Shown here piece after piece: positions 23,439 to 32,525 of a DNA stretch of 37,550 nt. Positions within the stretch are counted from its first letter, which is position 1. Every line of letters begins with the position of its first letter. Made by a program: the position numbers and the translations under genes. The notes beneath the pieces are model-generated. The model was not told where the DNA came from and did no database searches. It was given only the letters and a program-made list of their open reading frames with translations. The stretch is from an uncultured Lachnospiraceae bacterium (GTDB lineage: Bacteria > Bacillota > Clostridia > Lachnospirales > Lachnospiraceae): the NCBI GenBank assembly GCA_910586405.1, contig CAJUII010000022.1, positions 1 through 37,550 on the forward strand, written 5' to 3'.

Positions 23439-24479
23439 ATGAAAAAATTTTTGATAATCGACGGCTCGTCTATGCTCAGCACCTCCTACTATGGGAATCT
23501 CCCCAAGTCTGTGCTCTTTGCCAAGACCGATGAGGAGAAAGAAAAACACTACGCCGAAATCCTGCGCACCTCCAAGGGCGAGTACACCAATGCCCTTTTC
23601 ACGATGCTTAGAACCCTGATCTCCCTTCACAAGAAAGTCAAGCCAGACTATGTGGCAGTCGCCTTTGATGTGTCTCGGGACACTTTTCGGCGTACCCAGC
23701 TCGGCGCGGACTCCTACAAGGCAAACCGCAAGGAAGCCCCCGCACCGCTCAGGGAACAGTTTATTGCCATGGAAAACCTTCTGCAAGACATAGGCTGTCA
23801 GGTGCTGATGGACAAGGACTATGAGGCAGACGACTTCGCCGCCTCCCTCGTAAAAAAGTTCGAGTCCCCCGATCTCGAAACTTATGTTCTTACCAAAGAC
23901 CACGATTATTTCCAGCTGGTGAGTCCGCACACTAGGCTGTGGCGCGTCACAGACAAGGATAAAGTCAGGGACATGCAGCAGCGCTACGGCCTCTGTGCCG
24001 GCAAAGAAGGCTATGCTTCTCTCCCGGCGGGCATCTTTGAGTACACTGCCGATACGGTCTATTCGGAGGAGGGCGTATATCCTGAAAATATCGTCACGCT
24101 GCTCTCCATCACGGGCGACCCCGGCGACGGGATTCCCGGCTGCAAAGGCGTCTCCTCGGCAGCAGCCCCGCTCGTCAATGAATATGGCTCTCTCGATGCC
24201 ATCTATGCGGCAATCGAGGACTGCGAGGGAAACAAGAAGAAAGAGAAGGCGCTCACCGACTTCTGGAAAAAGAATCTTGGCATCGGGCGGAGTCCGCTCA
24301 ATGCGTTAAAAGAAAATAAAGAAACCGTCTATCTAAGCTATCAGCTTGCCAAGATGAAGGACGATATTCCCATCGCACAGACCTTGGAGGATTTCGCGCT
24401 GCATATTGACAAAGCTGCCTTAAAAAAAGCGCTCACGCACTACGAGATGAACAGCTTGATTACAGAGTTAAGACTGTAA
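23439..24479 (+). CDS. Stand-alone 5'-3' exonuclease (flap endonuclease family)
   Basis: A 346-residue protein like the N-terminal exonuclease domain of DNA polymerase I or the ExoIX/FEN family. Motifs: FLIIDGSS at the start (metal-binding Asp), DVSRDTFRR near 78, DKDYEADDFAASL near 128 and TKDHDYFQL near 151 (clusters of metal-binding acids), and SITGDPGDGIPGCKGV near 223 (H3TH DNA-binding motif). It would remove RNA primers or flaps. It carries no polymerase part. ATG 23439 is preferred: the GG of AAAGG ends 10 bases upstream; a GTG at 23430 lies almost on the site. It follows the ABC-F gene in the same direction with a gap of 73 bases. Confidence 0.88.
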   Translation: MKKFLIIDGSSMLSTSYYGNLPKSVLFAKTDEEKEKHYAEILRTSKGEYTNALFTMLRTLISLHKKVKPDYVAVAFDVSRDTFRRTQLGADSYKANRKEAPAPLREQFIAMENLLQDIGCQVLMDKDYEADDFAASLVKKFESPDLETYVLTKDHDYFQLVSPHTRLWRVTDKDKVRDMQQRYGLCAGKEGYASLPAGIFEYTADTVYSEEGVYPENIVTLLSITGDPGDGIPGCKGVSSAAAPLVNEYGSLDAIYAAIEDCEGNKKKEKALTDFWKKNLGIGRSPLNALKENKETVYLSYQLAKMKDDIPIAQTLEDFALHIDKAALKKALTHYEMNSLITELRL

Positions 24480-24512
24480 AAACAGGGGAAGGTGTTTTAC
24501 CTTCCCCTGTTT
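24480..24512. terminator. Shared terminator between exonuclease gene and icd
   Basis: A perfect 14-base stem around AACAGGGGAAGGT with a 5-base loop, placed between two convergent genes. The minus-strand reading ends in five T residues, the plus-strand reading in three, so it works mainly for icd and probably for both. Confidence 0.9.
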
Positions 24513-24551
24513 GCGTTCGAACTTTCGTTTATCTTCTCTGAATAAATTCTG

Positions 24552-25763
24552 TTATCCCTGTAAAGACTCAAAGGTCTCCCGAATCGCCTTGATAAAGTCC
24601 AGACTGTTCAAAATCACTGGCTTCTCACAGGTTGAGATCAGCGACAGACTCTTTGTCATCTTGCCGTCCTCCACAGTCTTGATACATGCCTTGTCCAGCC
24701 GGTCTGCAAACTCTTGAAGCTCTTTGATGCCATCTAATTCACCGCGCTTGCGGAGTGCACCTGTCCATGCAAAGATTGTCGCAATCGAGTTCGTGGACGT
24801 CTCCTCACCCTTCAGGTGCTTATAGTAATGGCGCTGCACTGTTCCGTGTGCCGCCTCGTATTCATAGACACCGCTCGGCGATACCAGCACAGAAGTCATC
24901 ATGGACAAATCGCCGTATGCCGTCGCTACCATGTCGGACATGACATCGCCGTCATAATTTTTGCACGCCCAGATAAATCCGCCCTCCGAGCGAATCACGC
25001 GCGCAACGGCATCATCAATCAGCGTATAGAAGTATTCGATGCCCAGCTTCTCAAACTGCTCTTTGTACTCTGCGTCATATATTTCCTGAAAAATATCCTT
25101 GAACGTATGGTCATATTTCTTGGAAATCGTATCTTTGGTCGCAAACCACAAATCCTGCTTGGTGTCAATGGCATAGCCGAAACATGCCCTTGCAAAGCTC
25201 GAGATAGACTCTTTGGTATTATGAATGCCCTGAATAATTCCGGCGCCCTCAAAATTATGAATCAGCTCTCTCGTCTCTGTTCCGTCCTCCGCTGTAAATA
25301 CCAGCTCTGCCTTTCCTTTTCCCGGAATCTTGATCTCTGTATTCTTGTATACATCACCGTAGGCATGACGTGCGATCGTGATGGGCTTGGTCCAGTTTTT
25401 CACATATGGTACAATCCCCTTGATTAAAATGGGTGCACGGAAAACTGTTCCGTCGAGAATCGCTCTGATTGTGCCGTTTGGACTTTTCCACATCTCCTTG
25501 AGATTGTACTCTGTCATTCTGGCTGCGTTTGGCGTGATGGTCGCACATTTCACTGCCACGCCATATTTTTTGGTCGCCTCCGCAGAATCCACCGTCACCT
25601 GGTCGTTTGTCTCATTGCGGTATTCCAGACCAAGGTCATAGTACTCTGTCTTTAAATCAACATACGGAAGAATCAGCTCATCCTTAATCATCTTCCAGAG
25701 GATTCGGGTCATCTCGTCCCCGTCCATCTCTACCAAAGGTGTTGTCATTTGAATTTTTGCCAT
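24552..25763 (-). CDS. icd: NADP-dependent isocitrate dehydrogenase
   Basis: A 403-residue enzyme of the homodimeric eukaryote-like subfamily of NADP isocitrate dehydrogenase, converting isocitrate to 2-oxoglutarate. Seen: the start MAKIQMTTPLVEMDGDEMTRI, substrate loop KSPNGTIRAILDGTVFR near 93-109, and CKNYDGDVMSDMVATAYGDL near 267-286 with the metal-binding Asp residues. AGGAGG lies 8 bases before the ATG. It is last in an operon with a homocitrate-synthase-like gene and a GntR regulator, which points to glutamate precursor synthesis through a partial oxidative TCA branch. Aconitase is not in the window. Confidence 0.95.
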   Translation of the reverse strand: MAKIQMTTPLVEMDGDEMTRILWKMIKDELILPYVDLKTEYYDLGLEYRNETNDQVTVDSAEATKKYGVAVKCATITPNAARMTEYNLKEMWKSPNGTIRAILDGTVFRAPILIKGIVPYVKNWTKPITIARHAYGDVYKNTEIKIPGKGKAELVFTAEDGTETRELIHNFEGAGIIQGIHNTKESISSFARACFGYAIDTKQDLWFATKDTISKKYDHTFKDIFQEIYDAEYKEQFEKLGIEYFYTLIDDAVARVIRSEGGFIWACKNYDGDVMSDMVATAYGDLSMMTSVLVSPSGVYEYEAAHGTVQRHYYKHLKGEETSTNSIATIFAWTGALRKRGELDGIKELQEFADRLDKACIKTVEDGKMTKSLSLISTCEKPVILNSLDFIKAIRETFESLQG

Positions 25764-25790
25764 ACTTGTCTCCTCCTACTTTGAATCCGT

Positions 25791-26474
25791 TTACTCGTGT
25801 TTTGTGCTCAAACCACATTTTACCATATTTCGATACGCATTACAAATATGTTCGTCCGCAAGTTTTTCTGCAAGCGGGGCATTGCCGTCACGCATCGCCT
25901 CCATGATGCTCTTGTGCTCCTGCACAGCCGCCGCACTCCTCGCCCTGTCAGAGAGCGTCTGCTGTCTCTCCTTCTGCACATACTGGTGAAAATCCTTTAA
26001 CAGATGAATCAGCATCTTGCTCTCACACGCTTCATACAAGTGCATATGAAACCGGTTGTCCAGCTCAATCAACTGCTCGTAATGCTCTTTGGACAAATGA
26101 AATTCGCTCAGCAGAATAATCTCCTCCAGCGCCTCGATTTTTTCCTTTGTGATTTTCTCCGTCGCCCATCTCGCGCACAGCCCTTCCAAAAGCGAACGGA
26201 TTTCATAGATATCTGCCACATCGGCCGCGGAAATTCCCGTGACATACGCCCCTTTGTTCGGCACAATCTGAATCAGCCCTTCTAGTTCAAGCTGTCGGAA
26301 CGCCTCGCGAACTGGCGTTCTACTCACACCAAGCTCCTCTGCGATTGCTGCCTCCTTCAGCTCGTCCTTCTCCTGATAAGAGCCATTCAAAATCGCTTCC
26401 CGCAGCTTCCGAAATACCCTGCCACGCAGTGAATACTTGTCCGATGCATCATGCTTCACATCATACTCACTCAT
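25791..26474 (-). CDS. GntR-family (FCD/FadR subfamily) transcriptional regulator
   Basis: A 227-residue regulator. Winged HTH at about residues 18-85 (SLRGRVFRKLREAILNGSY, then LGVSRTPVREAFRQLELEGL, the GntR hallmark); FCD ligand domain about 95-220 with the usual Asp and His residues (LDNRFHMHLYEA, VQEHKSIMEAM). FCD domains bind a metal and small carboxylic acids. The start is ATG 26474, with GGAG 8 bases upstream; a longer frame to 26495 lacks a site. It lies between the citrate-synthase-like gene and icd, 27 bases from the latter, so it probably controls its own operon through the palindrome at 28051-28060, with a TCA acid as possible ligand. Confidence 0.93.
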   Translation of the reverse strand: MSEYDVKHDASDKYSLRGRVFRKLREAILNGSYQEKDELKEAAIAEELGVSRTPVREAFRQLELEGLIQIVPNKGAYVTGISAADVADIYEIRSLLEGLCARWATEKITKEKIEALEEIILLSEFHLSKEHYEQLIELDNRFHMHLYEACESKMLIHLLKDFHQYVQKERQQTLSDRARSAAAVQEHKSIMEAMRDGNAPLAEKLADEHICNAYRNMVKCGLSTKHE

Positions 26475-26533
26475 TTCTATACTCCTTGCATTCAATAGCC
26501 TGAAAATGCTCTTCTCTCAAACCTGCCACCTCG

Positions 26534-27952
26534 TCATTGATTTCCCAGCGTGACGCCGAGTGTCTCACAGCCCTCAGCGATCACGGAGAGCAGTTCATCA
26601 TCTGTGAGCACTGTAACTCTGCCGCTCTCATACTCTGCATCTACCCATGTCTTTACATACGCCACAAGCTCGGAGGATTTGCTGATCTTCGCATCGTCAT
26701 TTAACTTATAATACGTATTAATCCAGTGTGCAATGCCCGCAAGTCCTGAGGTGTTCGACACCGCGCAGAGCACAGGGCGGTTGAGAAACTTTTCTGTGTC
26801 AAAAATATTGTAGATTTCCTCATTTTTCAGCAGTCCATCCGCATGAATCCCCGCTCTTGTGACATTGAAGTTCTTCCCGACAAACGGCGTCCGCTCCGGT
26901 ATATGGTATCCAATCTCTTTCTCATAATATTCTGCAAGCTCCGTGATGACGGTCGTGTCCATGCCATTTAACGTACCTTTGAGCTGTGCATACTCGAATA
27001 TCATCGCCTCGAGCGGCGTATTTCCAGTGCGTTCCCCGATGCCAAACAGTGAAGTATTGACGCCAGAACAGCCATATAGCCACGCAGTCGTTGAATTCGT
27101 GACTGCTTTGTAAAAATCATTGTGCCCATGCCACTCAATCCATTCATGCGGCACGCCTGCATGGGTGTACAATGCATAGATTATTCCCTGTACACTTCTT
27201 GGAATCACCGCGCCTGCATAATTCACGCCATATCCCATAGTATCGCAGGCACGCACCACGATGGGAAGCCGATACTGCTCTGACAACCGCATTAACTCCT
27301 GACAGAATGGAACCACATATCCATAAATATCCGCTCTCGTGATATCCTCCAGATGACAGCGCACACTGATGCCCTCCTCAAGACAGTCCCGCACAACAGA
27401 CAGATAGTGTTCCATCGCCTGCCGCCTTGTCATTCGAAGCTTCAGGAAAATATGGTAATCTGAGCAGCTTACAAGGATACCTGTCTGCTTCATGCCAATC
27501 TCCTTGACCAGCTTGAAATCCTCTTTGCTGGCACGAATCCACGATGTCACCTCCGGGAACTGGTAGCCGCGCTCCATACACTTGTAGACCGCGTCTCTGT
27601 CCTTCTGGCTGTACAGGAAGAACTCACTCTGCCGAATCATACCGTTCGGCCCGCCAAGCCGATGCAGATAATCATAAATCTTAACAATCTGCTCTGTGCT
27701 GTACGGTGCTCTCGACTGCTGTCCATCTCGAAATGTCGTGTCTGTAATCCAGATTTCCTTTGGCATATTGTGCGGAACCACTCTGTCATTAAAGGGTATC
27801 TTTGGTATCTCGTCATAGGGAAACATATTGCGGAACGCATTGGGCTTCTCCACATCTTGAAGCTGAAACATATGCTCCTCAATCTGCAAAAGGTTATTAT
27901 GTTCATTCATGGTAACAGGTCGGTTTTCAAAATATTCACTCTTGTCTGCCAT
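26534..27952 (-). CDS. Homocitrate-synthase/isopropylmalate-synthase-like enzyme, probable Re-citrate synthase
   Basis: A 472-residue enzyme of the HMGL-like (DRE-TIM metallolyase) family. It has an N-terminal extension of about 60 residues, then WITDTTFRDGQQSRAPYS near 67-84 (metal-binding Asp, catalytic Arg), RCHLEDITRAD near 198, EWHGHNDF near 272 (metal-binding His pair) and GERTGNTPLEAM near 306. The C-terminal part lacks the full leucine-regulatory domain of LeuA. Position in an operon with icd suggests it condenses acetyl-CoA with oxaloacetate, i.e. Re-citrate synthase as found in Clostridium kluyveri, rather than making isopropylmalate or homocitrate. Related proteins are often misannotated. 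GGAGG lies 7 bases before the ATG. Function inferred from family and context. Confidence 0.7.
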   Translation of the reverse strand: MADKSEYFENRPVTMNEHNNLLQIEEHMFQLQDVEKPNAFRNMFPYDEIPKIPFNDRVVPHNMPKEIWITDTTFRDGQQSRAPYSTEQIVKIYDYLHRLGGPNGMIRQSEFFLYSQKDRDAVYKCMERGYQFPEVTSWIRASKEDFKLVKEIGMKQTGILVSCSDYHIFLKLRMTRRQAMEHYLSVVRDCLEEGISVRCHLEDITRADIYGYVVPFCQELMRLSEQYRLPIVVRACDTMGYGVNYAGAVIPRSVQGIIYALYTHAGVPHEWIEWHGHNDFYKAVTNSTTAWLYGCSGVNTSLFGIGERTGNTPLEAMIFEYAQLKGTLNGMDTTVITELAEYYEKEIGYHIPERTPFVGKNFNVTRAGIHADGLLKNEEIYNIFDTEKFLNRPVLCAVSNTSGLAGIAHWINTYYKLNDDAKISKSSELVAYVKTWVDAEYESGRVTVLTDDELLSVIAEGCETLGVTLGNQ

Positions 27953-28049
27953 CGCTTTTCCTCCTCAGTTTTTCACACAAGTGCGCCCGGATACTGCCAT
28001 CTGTACTCGACTGAAACAGCGAGAACACGCGCAAGTGCATTTTTGTATT

Positions 28050-28078
28050 ATTGTATACAAATATACAGTTGTTGTCAA
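28050..28078 (-). promoter_or_regulatory. Promoter of the citrate synthase-gntR-icd operon
   Basis: On the minus strand a perfect TTGACA (28078-28073), a 17-base spacer and TACAAT (28055-28050, 5 of 6). It lies about 100 bases before the ATG and right after the protease stop codon. Confidence 0.8.
28051..28060. promoter_or_regulatory. GntR/FCD-type operator over the -10
   Basis: The perfect palindrome TTGTATACAA covers five bases of the -10 element and the end of the spacer. FCD-type GntR regulators commonly recognise a core of the form TNGTNNNACNA or TTGTATACAA. Flanking bases (TGTATTA on one side, ATATACA on the other) continue the symmetry imperfectly. The regulator encoded in this operon is the likely ligand. 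Confidence 0.65.
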
Positions 28079-28085
28079 TATGTAA

Positions 28086-29021
28086 TTAGAAATATCCTTG
28101 CGCGAGCAGACTGTCGATTCGAAGCATCCCTGCTCCCTGAACGCCCCAGCTCTCGCCCATATCCATCGCGGAACCCAGCAAAAGCCGCCGTAACTCCCGA
28201 TTCGTAAGCTGAGGATACTTTTGCAGGCACAGTGCACATGCACCGCTGACAATAGGCGCCGACATGGAGGTTCCGCTCTTAGAGATGTACGGCGTCGTCC
28301 GATAATGTGTGCCGCACGACACAATATCGGTTCCCGGCGCCACGATATCGGGCTTCTTCAACGGATTGATCAAATTGATGAACGAGGTATCCTTACCAGG
28401 TCCCCTACTGGAATATTCATTGCACAGCCGCCCGGTCTTTGGCTTGTAATCCCCATCATGACACCCCACACAGACACAACCCGCGCATTCACCGATCGGT
28501 GACAGCGTCATAGGATTTGGTCCCTTGTTTCCTGCCGCTGCGACAATCATAATATTCCTGTCCCACAAATATCGAATATATTTTCGAAACTGTTCCCAAT
28601 CCTCCGGCGCAATACCATCCTCCGATTCCATCTCAATAGAAATGTTGAGAATCTTTATTGGAACCGTCCTGATCAGCTCAGAAATCCAAATCAATCCCTT
28701 CGTGAGATTTTTGAGGCTGCCGCCGCCCTCTTTGTCCAATACCTTTCCACAGACCAGCATACATTCTGGCGCAATGCCGCGATATCTGCCCTTGGACACC
28801 GCACCGCTTCCAGCCAGAATACCACACACATGGGTTCCATGCCCATTGTCGTCATACGCCATATTCTTATTCGACACAAAATCCTTAAAGACTGCAATCC
28901 TCCCCCGCAAATCTGGATGCGCTGCCACACCGCTATCTAGTACTGCTGCATAAATTCCCTTTCCCGTATAAGGCGTCACCTCTCTGTGGTCACAGCCTGT
29001 CATTCTGCGTACTCTATCCAT
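28086..29021 (-). CDS. Subtilisin-like S8 serine protease without signal peptide
   Basis: A 311-residue protein that is almost only the catalytic domain. The triad is visible: Asp in VLDSGV (about 29), His in NGHGTHVCGILAG (about 61) and Ser in GTSMSAP (about 252), plus the oxyanion Asn in AAAGNKGP near 165. There is no signal peptide, no long I9 prodomain and no C-terminal extension, so it resembles intracellular subtilisins, though several Cys residues (CAGCVCVGC near 179-187) are unusual. The ATG at 29021 has AGAGGG 7 bases upstream; ATG 29027 lies too close to it. An 8-base inverted repeat (29035-29061) lies just before the gene. Confidence 0.9.
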   Translation of the reverse strand: MDRVRRMTGCDHREVTPYTGKGIYAAVLDSGVAAHPDLRGRIAVFKDFVSNKNMAYDDNGHGTHVCGILAGSGAVSKGRYRGIAPECMLVCGKVLDKEGGGSLKNLTKGLIWISELIRTVPIKILNISIEMESEDGIAPEDWEQFRKYIRYLWDRNIMIVAAAGNKGPNPMTLSPIGECAGCVCVGCHDGDYKPKTGRLCNEYSSRGPGKDTSFINLINPLKKPDIVAPGTDIVSCGTHYRTTPYISKSGTSMSAPIVSGACALCLQKYPQLTNRELRRLLLGSAMDMGESWGVQGAGMLRIDSLLAQGYF

Positions 29022-29034
29022 CTTCATTCCCTCT

Positions 29035-29061
29035 GTAATGATCTGGCAGGCAAATCATTAC
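29035..29061. other. Inverted repeat in the protease leader
   Basis: Perfect 8-base arms GTAATGAT and ATCATTAC with an 11-base spacer. It lies just upstream of the protease ribosome site and could be an operator or a leader hairpin affecting translation. There is no T run, so it is not an intrinsic terminator. Confidence 0.45.
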
Positions 29062-29111
29062 GTTGTATCTTCACATTAATATATGTTGGGAATGCCTTAA
29101 AGTACACAAAA

Positions 29112-29134
29112 GGACTTCTCTTTTTGAGAAGCCC
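29112..29134 (-). terminator. Terminator after the 62-residue orphan gene
   Basis: A stem of CTTCTC/GAGAAG plus an outer GG/CC pair beyond one mismatch, loop of five bases. On the minus strand it is followed by TTTT. It lies 13 bases past the orphan gene and before the protease leader. Confidence 0.7.
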
Positions 29135-29146
29135 CTCTTTTCACTG

Positions 29147-29335
29147 CTATTCTTTTATTTTATCCAATTCTGCAAGATTGACGCCAAGGCTTGCCAATGT
29201 AACCTTTAATTCAATATATCTGTCATGCATTGAACTGTACACATCCGGCGCTTTATCTTTGACTGACAGCATCCAGTTTTGTAATCTCGAAAACTCACTG
29301 ACATAATCTTTTATAATCTCTGCTCCATTTGGCAT
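29147..29335 (-). CDS. Small protein of unknown function
   Basis: A 62-residue protein starting MPNGAEIIKDYVSEF, mainly helical in appearance and with mixed charge, no membrane span, no Cys pairs. I do not recognise the family. Support for a real gene: an AGGTGATG ribosome site at normal distance from ATG 29335, normal codon use, and a dedicated terminator directly after the stop. It stands alone between the ABC permease gene and the protease gene. Confidence 0.6.
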   Translation of the reverse strand: MPNGAEIIKDYVSEFSRLQNWMLSVKDKAPDVYSSMHDRYIELKVTLASLGVNLAELDKIKE

Positions 29336-29413
29336 ATCATCACCTACTTTCCTGTATGAAACCAAGTCTTTTACTGCTTATATTATAACGGTTTCTTCAG
29401 AGTATGTAAAGTG

Positions 29414-30805
29414 CTATTCGTTGCGGATTGCCGCCAGCGGGCTCAGCCGCATCGCCCTCAGGGACGGAATAAAACCTGCAATCATACCGATCACAATCGC
29501 AAACACAATCGCCAGCGGACTCAGCCACAGCGGAATCCGGCAGATGGCGCCTGTGATGCCCATATTGGCAGTCGCCTCACTCCCTGCCACCAGTCCATTG
29601 ATCACCAGACTCAGCCCATAGCTGAAGCCGACACCGACCACGCCGCCGATAAAGCCAATAAATCCAGCCTCCATCAAAAACAGACCCTGTATATTGCGGA
29701 TATCGCAGCCTAACACCTTCATGACGCCGATCTCCTTAGTACGCTCATAGATGGACATCATCATGGTATTGGTGATACTGATCGCTGCAACCAGCATGGC
29801 AACTGCACCGATCGCGCCGAGCACTGCCTGAATCATGTTCATCGTGTCAAGCTCCTGCTGAATCCACTCTGCGGAGCTGTATGCATTATAGCCGCTGTCC
29901 TTCAGCCATGTCGTCAGCTCTGTCACATTTGCCATGTCATCGACCTGAACAATGATTTCTGAATAGAACAGCTCATTGTAGGGTTTTCCATTTTTTCTGG
30001 TTGGCTGTCCCGGTATCGGATTTTTCTTGAAGATGCGTTTTAGCTCTGCCTTCAATGCCTCCATGTTGCAAAGCACACTCTGGCTGTTATTGTTATTCCA
30101 CTCTCCAAGTTCACCCTCCATGATACCACACGCTTCTATCAGATATTTCTTGGGCTGTTTGACCGGTGTGCCGTCTGGATCGTTGCCGCCTCCCTGTGAT
30201 CCCCAGTACGCATCTGTATCAAAGATGACAAAGATCGGGTCCTCCATCAAATCAATATCCGGCGCCTCTCCCGTCTCCCAAAAGGAATACACGTTTGTCT
30301 TTTCCACATAAAAATTTGTGAGCACGTTGTTTCCATAGAAAAATTGCAGCTCCGTATCGGAATCGGGCAGCTTTCCCTTGCCAATCGACACATTCATCGT
30401 CTCGAACTCTTCCTTCGTAACGCCGTAGATATCAAGATGACCTGCATATTTTCCAACTTTTGCCATCGCCGAAATATTGAGCCGCGGGTAAACCTCCTTG
30501 ACGTGTTCCATTCCCAGAAGCTGTTGGACAAACGCATCATCGAGCCGTTTCTCCTCATCCTGACCACTGCCGCTGCTGTTGCTGCTGGTAGAGAAATAAT
30601 ATCCGCCGCCAGAAATCTGAATCTGTGTCATCGAGCTGTAATTAGAATAATTATCCAACATGGACTCCTTGAGGCCATTTCCAAGTGCAACCATCACGAC
30701 GATTGAGGTAATACCAATCACCACACCCAGCACTGTCAGCACTGTACGAAGCTTTCGTTTCCACAGATTTGAGATGCTCATGCGCAATAAATCAAAGAAT
30801 TTCAT
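29414..30805 (-). CDS. MacB/FtsX-type ABC transporter permease
   Basis: A 463-residue permease: one N-terminal span (about 20-43, RKLRTVLTVLGVVIGITSIV, the usual MacB start), a large extracellular region (about 50-325) with a Ser/Gly-rich stretch near 70-85, and three C-terminal spans (about 330-355, 378-410, 430-455) with the conserved ERTKEIGVMKVLG cytoplasmic turn. Such permeases form type VII ABC systems that move or release substrates on the outer face by mechanical action. Its ATG overlaps the last base of the preceding gene's stop codon, so it is tightly coupled. With the ATPase at 32526-33311 it would make a full system. Substrate unknown. Confidence 0.92.
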   Translation of the reverse strand: MKFFDLLRMSISNLWKRKLRTVLTVLGVVIGITSIVVMVALGNGLKESMLDNYSNYSSMTQIQISGGGYYFSTSSNSSGSGQDEEKRLDDAFVQQLLGMEHVKEVYPRLNISAMAKVGKYAGHLDIYGVTKEEFETMNVSIGKGKLPDSDTELQFFYGNNVLTNFYVEKTNVYSFWETGEAPDIDLMEDPIFVIFDTDAYWGSQGGGNDPDGTPVKQPKKYLIEACGIMEGELGEWNNNNSQSVLCNMEALKAELKRIFKKNPIPGQPTRKNGKPYNELFYSEIIVQVDDMANVTELTTWLKDSGYNAYSSAEWIQQELDTMNMIQAVLGAIGAVAMLVAAISITNTMMMSIYERTKEIGVMKVLGCDIRNIQGLFLMEAGFIGFIGGVVGVGFSYGLSLVINGLVAGSEATANMGITGAICRIPLWLSPLAIVFAIVIGMIAGFIPSLRAMRLSPLAAIRNE

Positions 30806-32466
30806 TATTCATCATCCCCATCCAGTAAATCCATATCCTCCTGATGCTTCTTGGCCGTTCTCTTTTTAGAGACAATCACGATCACTGCCACAATCGCCGC
30901 CACTGCCGCAGCGCCGCCAATGATTCCAACCAGCGGCAATCCCTTCTTTTTCGGCTCTTCCTCCACAGGCTCTACAGGCATATCCTCCATCATTCCGTTG
31001 TCCATCACCATCTCATAGACCATCAGATTCAGGTCCTTTTCAAAACGTGTCTCATTTCCTGCCTCGTCCTCATAGGTAATCACTGCCTTGACAATTCCTT
31101 CTCCCGTATCCGGCGCAATACCTGTCAGCATGGAATCAACATTCTGTGTTGCACCCGGCGCAATATTTCCAAGATATGTGATACCGCTCTCCACCGATGC
31201 GCTCTCATATGTGACTTTTACGTTGTAAAGTGTTGTCTTACCTGTATTAAATACACTGAACATTACATTGGACTGCTCGCCCACTGCAATCGACTCTGGC
31301 ATAATCTCCGCCGCGCCAGTGTCAATCTTTGCCTCCTGTTTAATCGGCACAGACACATGCGCGACATCCGACATATTAATCTGATCTTCTGTGTCATATT
31401 TCATATTGACTGTCAGCACATACGGCTTCTGGGACAAGTCTGATTTTGCCTCCATCTCTATGCTCATATCATACGTTTCACCCGGAGAGATGCGCTCTGT
31501 GTAGACCGAGCTGGAACCTGATGTCGGCAGAAACGCAGAGTATGTCGCATCTGCATCCTTTCCCTCCACTGTGGCTTCTAGGTTAAAAAGCACATTCTCT
31601 ACTGCGGTCGCCTTCGATGTATTCTTCACACTCACCGACAGCTTAAAAGTAGATCCTGCATAGACTACCTCTGGCTCTGTGCGGTATCCTGTTACAATAA
31701 TTCTCGGATTGGAAGCTTTCTTGTCTGGGTCCTCTATCAATGTTTTGCTGGGATTAGCACCCTTTATATTAATATATGTTGTGACATCTGTCTCCACCAG
31801 CGCACCACTCTGATAATACGTAGCATGGAATGTCAATGGATAACAGCCTGTGAGCACATCCTGTCTGACATTAAAGTACCAGCCGATATCCATACGTTTA
31901 TTGAATGCGTCCGTTGTGTCATCCGCCGACTGTATAATCTGAATTGTCTGGGCGTCATACGCTTGATTGATATCAAACGGCCACTTTGTCCTGTCATTGG
32001 ACACTGTGGGCGTCACCACGACATCTGTGATATCAGTCTTGCCTAAATTAATCAGTGACAGAACCACAAATGTCTGTTCCCCAAACTTTGCATCCAAGAT
32101 TGGCACTTCATTGGAAAGCATCAAGAATTTCTCTGTACCTGAAGTATTTTCCTTGGCAATATCACTCAGATAACCCTCAATCTCGGACTCATAGCTTGTC
32201 AGCTCCGACATTGTGAGTCCTGCATTTTTCATATATGTCATAGCGCTGTTGTAGATTTTATCCATGCGCTTGATCTTTTCATCTGTAAGATTATAAATTA
32301 TCTTCAAATCACTGTAAAAACGATTTAATTGTCCCCTAATCTGATCCTTCCACTCATCAGACACATATTCCGGTGAATCGCCCTCCTCCGCAAAGACAGT
32401 ACATGTGCTGCCGCACAGCATCATTACCATCAGCATCATTACCAGTATCCTTTTCATTTGTTTCAT
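30805..32466 (-). CDS. Exported CARDB-like protein with C-terminal membrane anchor
   Basis: A 553-residue protein with a clear signal peptide (about 1-26, ending TVFA-EE), a helical part about 35-115, three or so Ig/CARDB-like beta regions (about 125-470; recurring patterns such as VSVKNTSKATAVENV and VFNTGKTTLYNVKV), an acidic stretch, and one C-terminal span (about 512-532) with a short charged cytoplasmic tail. It lies between the ABC ATPase and permease genes, the place where many MacB-type systems encode an HlyD-like adaptor, so it may serve as outer partner. GGAGG lies 6 bases before the ATG at 32466. The function is inferred from context. Confidence 0.8.
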   Translation of the reverse strand: MKQMKRILVMMLMVMMLCGSTCTVFAEEGDSPEYVSDEWKDQIRGQLNRFYSDLKIIYNLTDEKIKRMDKIYNSAMTYMKNAGLTMSELTSYESEIEGYLSDIAKENTSGTEKFLMLSNEVPILDAKFGEQTFVVLSLINLGKTDITDVVVTPTVSNDRTKWPFDINQAYDAQTIQIIQSADDTTDAFNKRMDIGWYFNVRQDVLTGCYPLTFHATYYQSGALVETDVTTYINIKGANPSKTLIEDPDKKASNPRIIVTGYRTEPEVVYAGSTFKLSVSVKNTSKATAVENVLFNLEATVEGKDADATYSAFLPTSGSSSVYTERISPGETYDMSIEMEAKSDLSQKPYVLTVNMKYDTEDQINMSDVAHVSVPIKQEAKIDTGAAEIMPESIAVGEQSNVMFSVFNTGKTTLYNVKVTYESASVESGITYLGNIAPGATQNVDSMLTGIAPDTGEGIVKAVITYEDEAGNETRFEKDLNLMVYEMVMDNGMMEDMPVEPVEEEPKKKGLPLVGIIGGAAAVAAIVAVIVIVSKKRTAKKHQEDMDLLDGDDE

Positions 32467-32525
32467 GTTCGTCCTCCATTCCTGAGTTCTTCAACTTTTA
32501 TTCCCCTTTTTACATTGCTGTCTTG

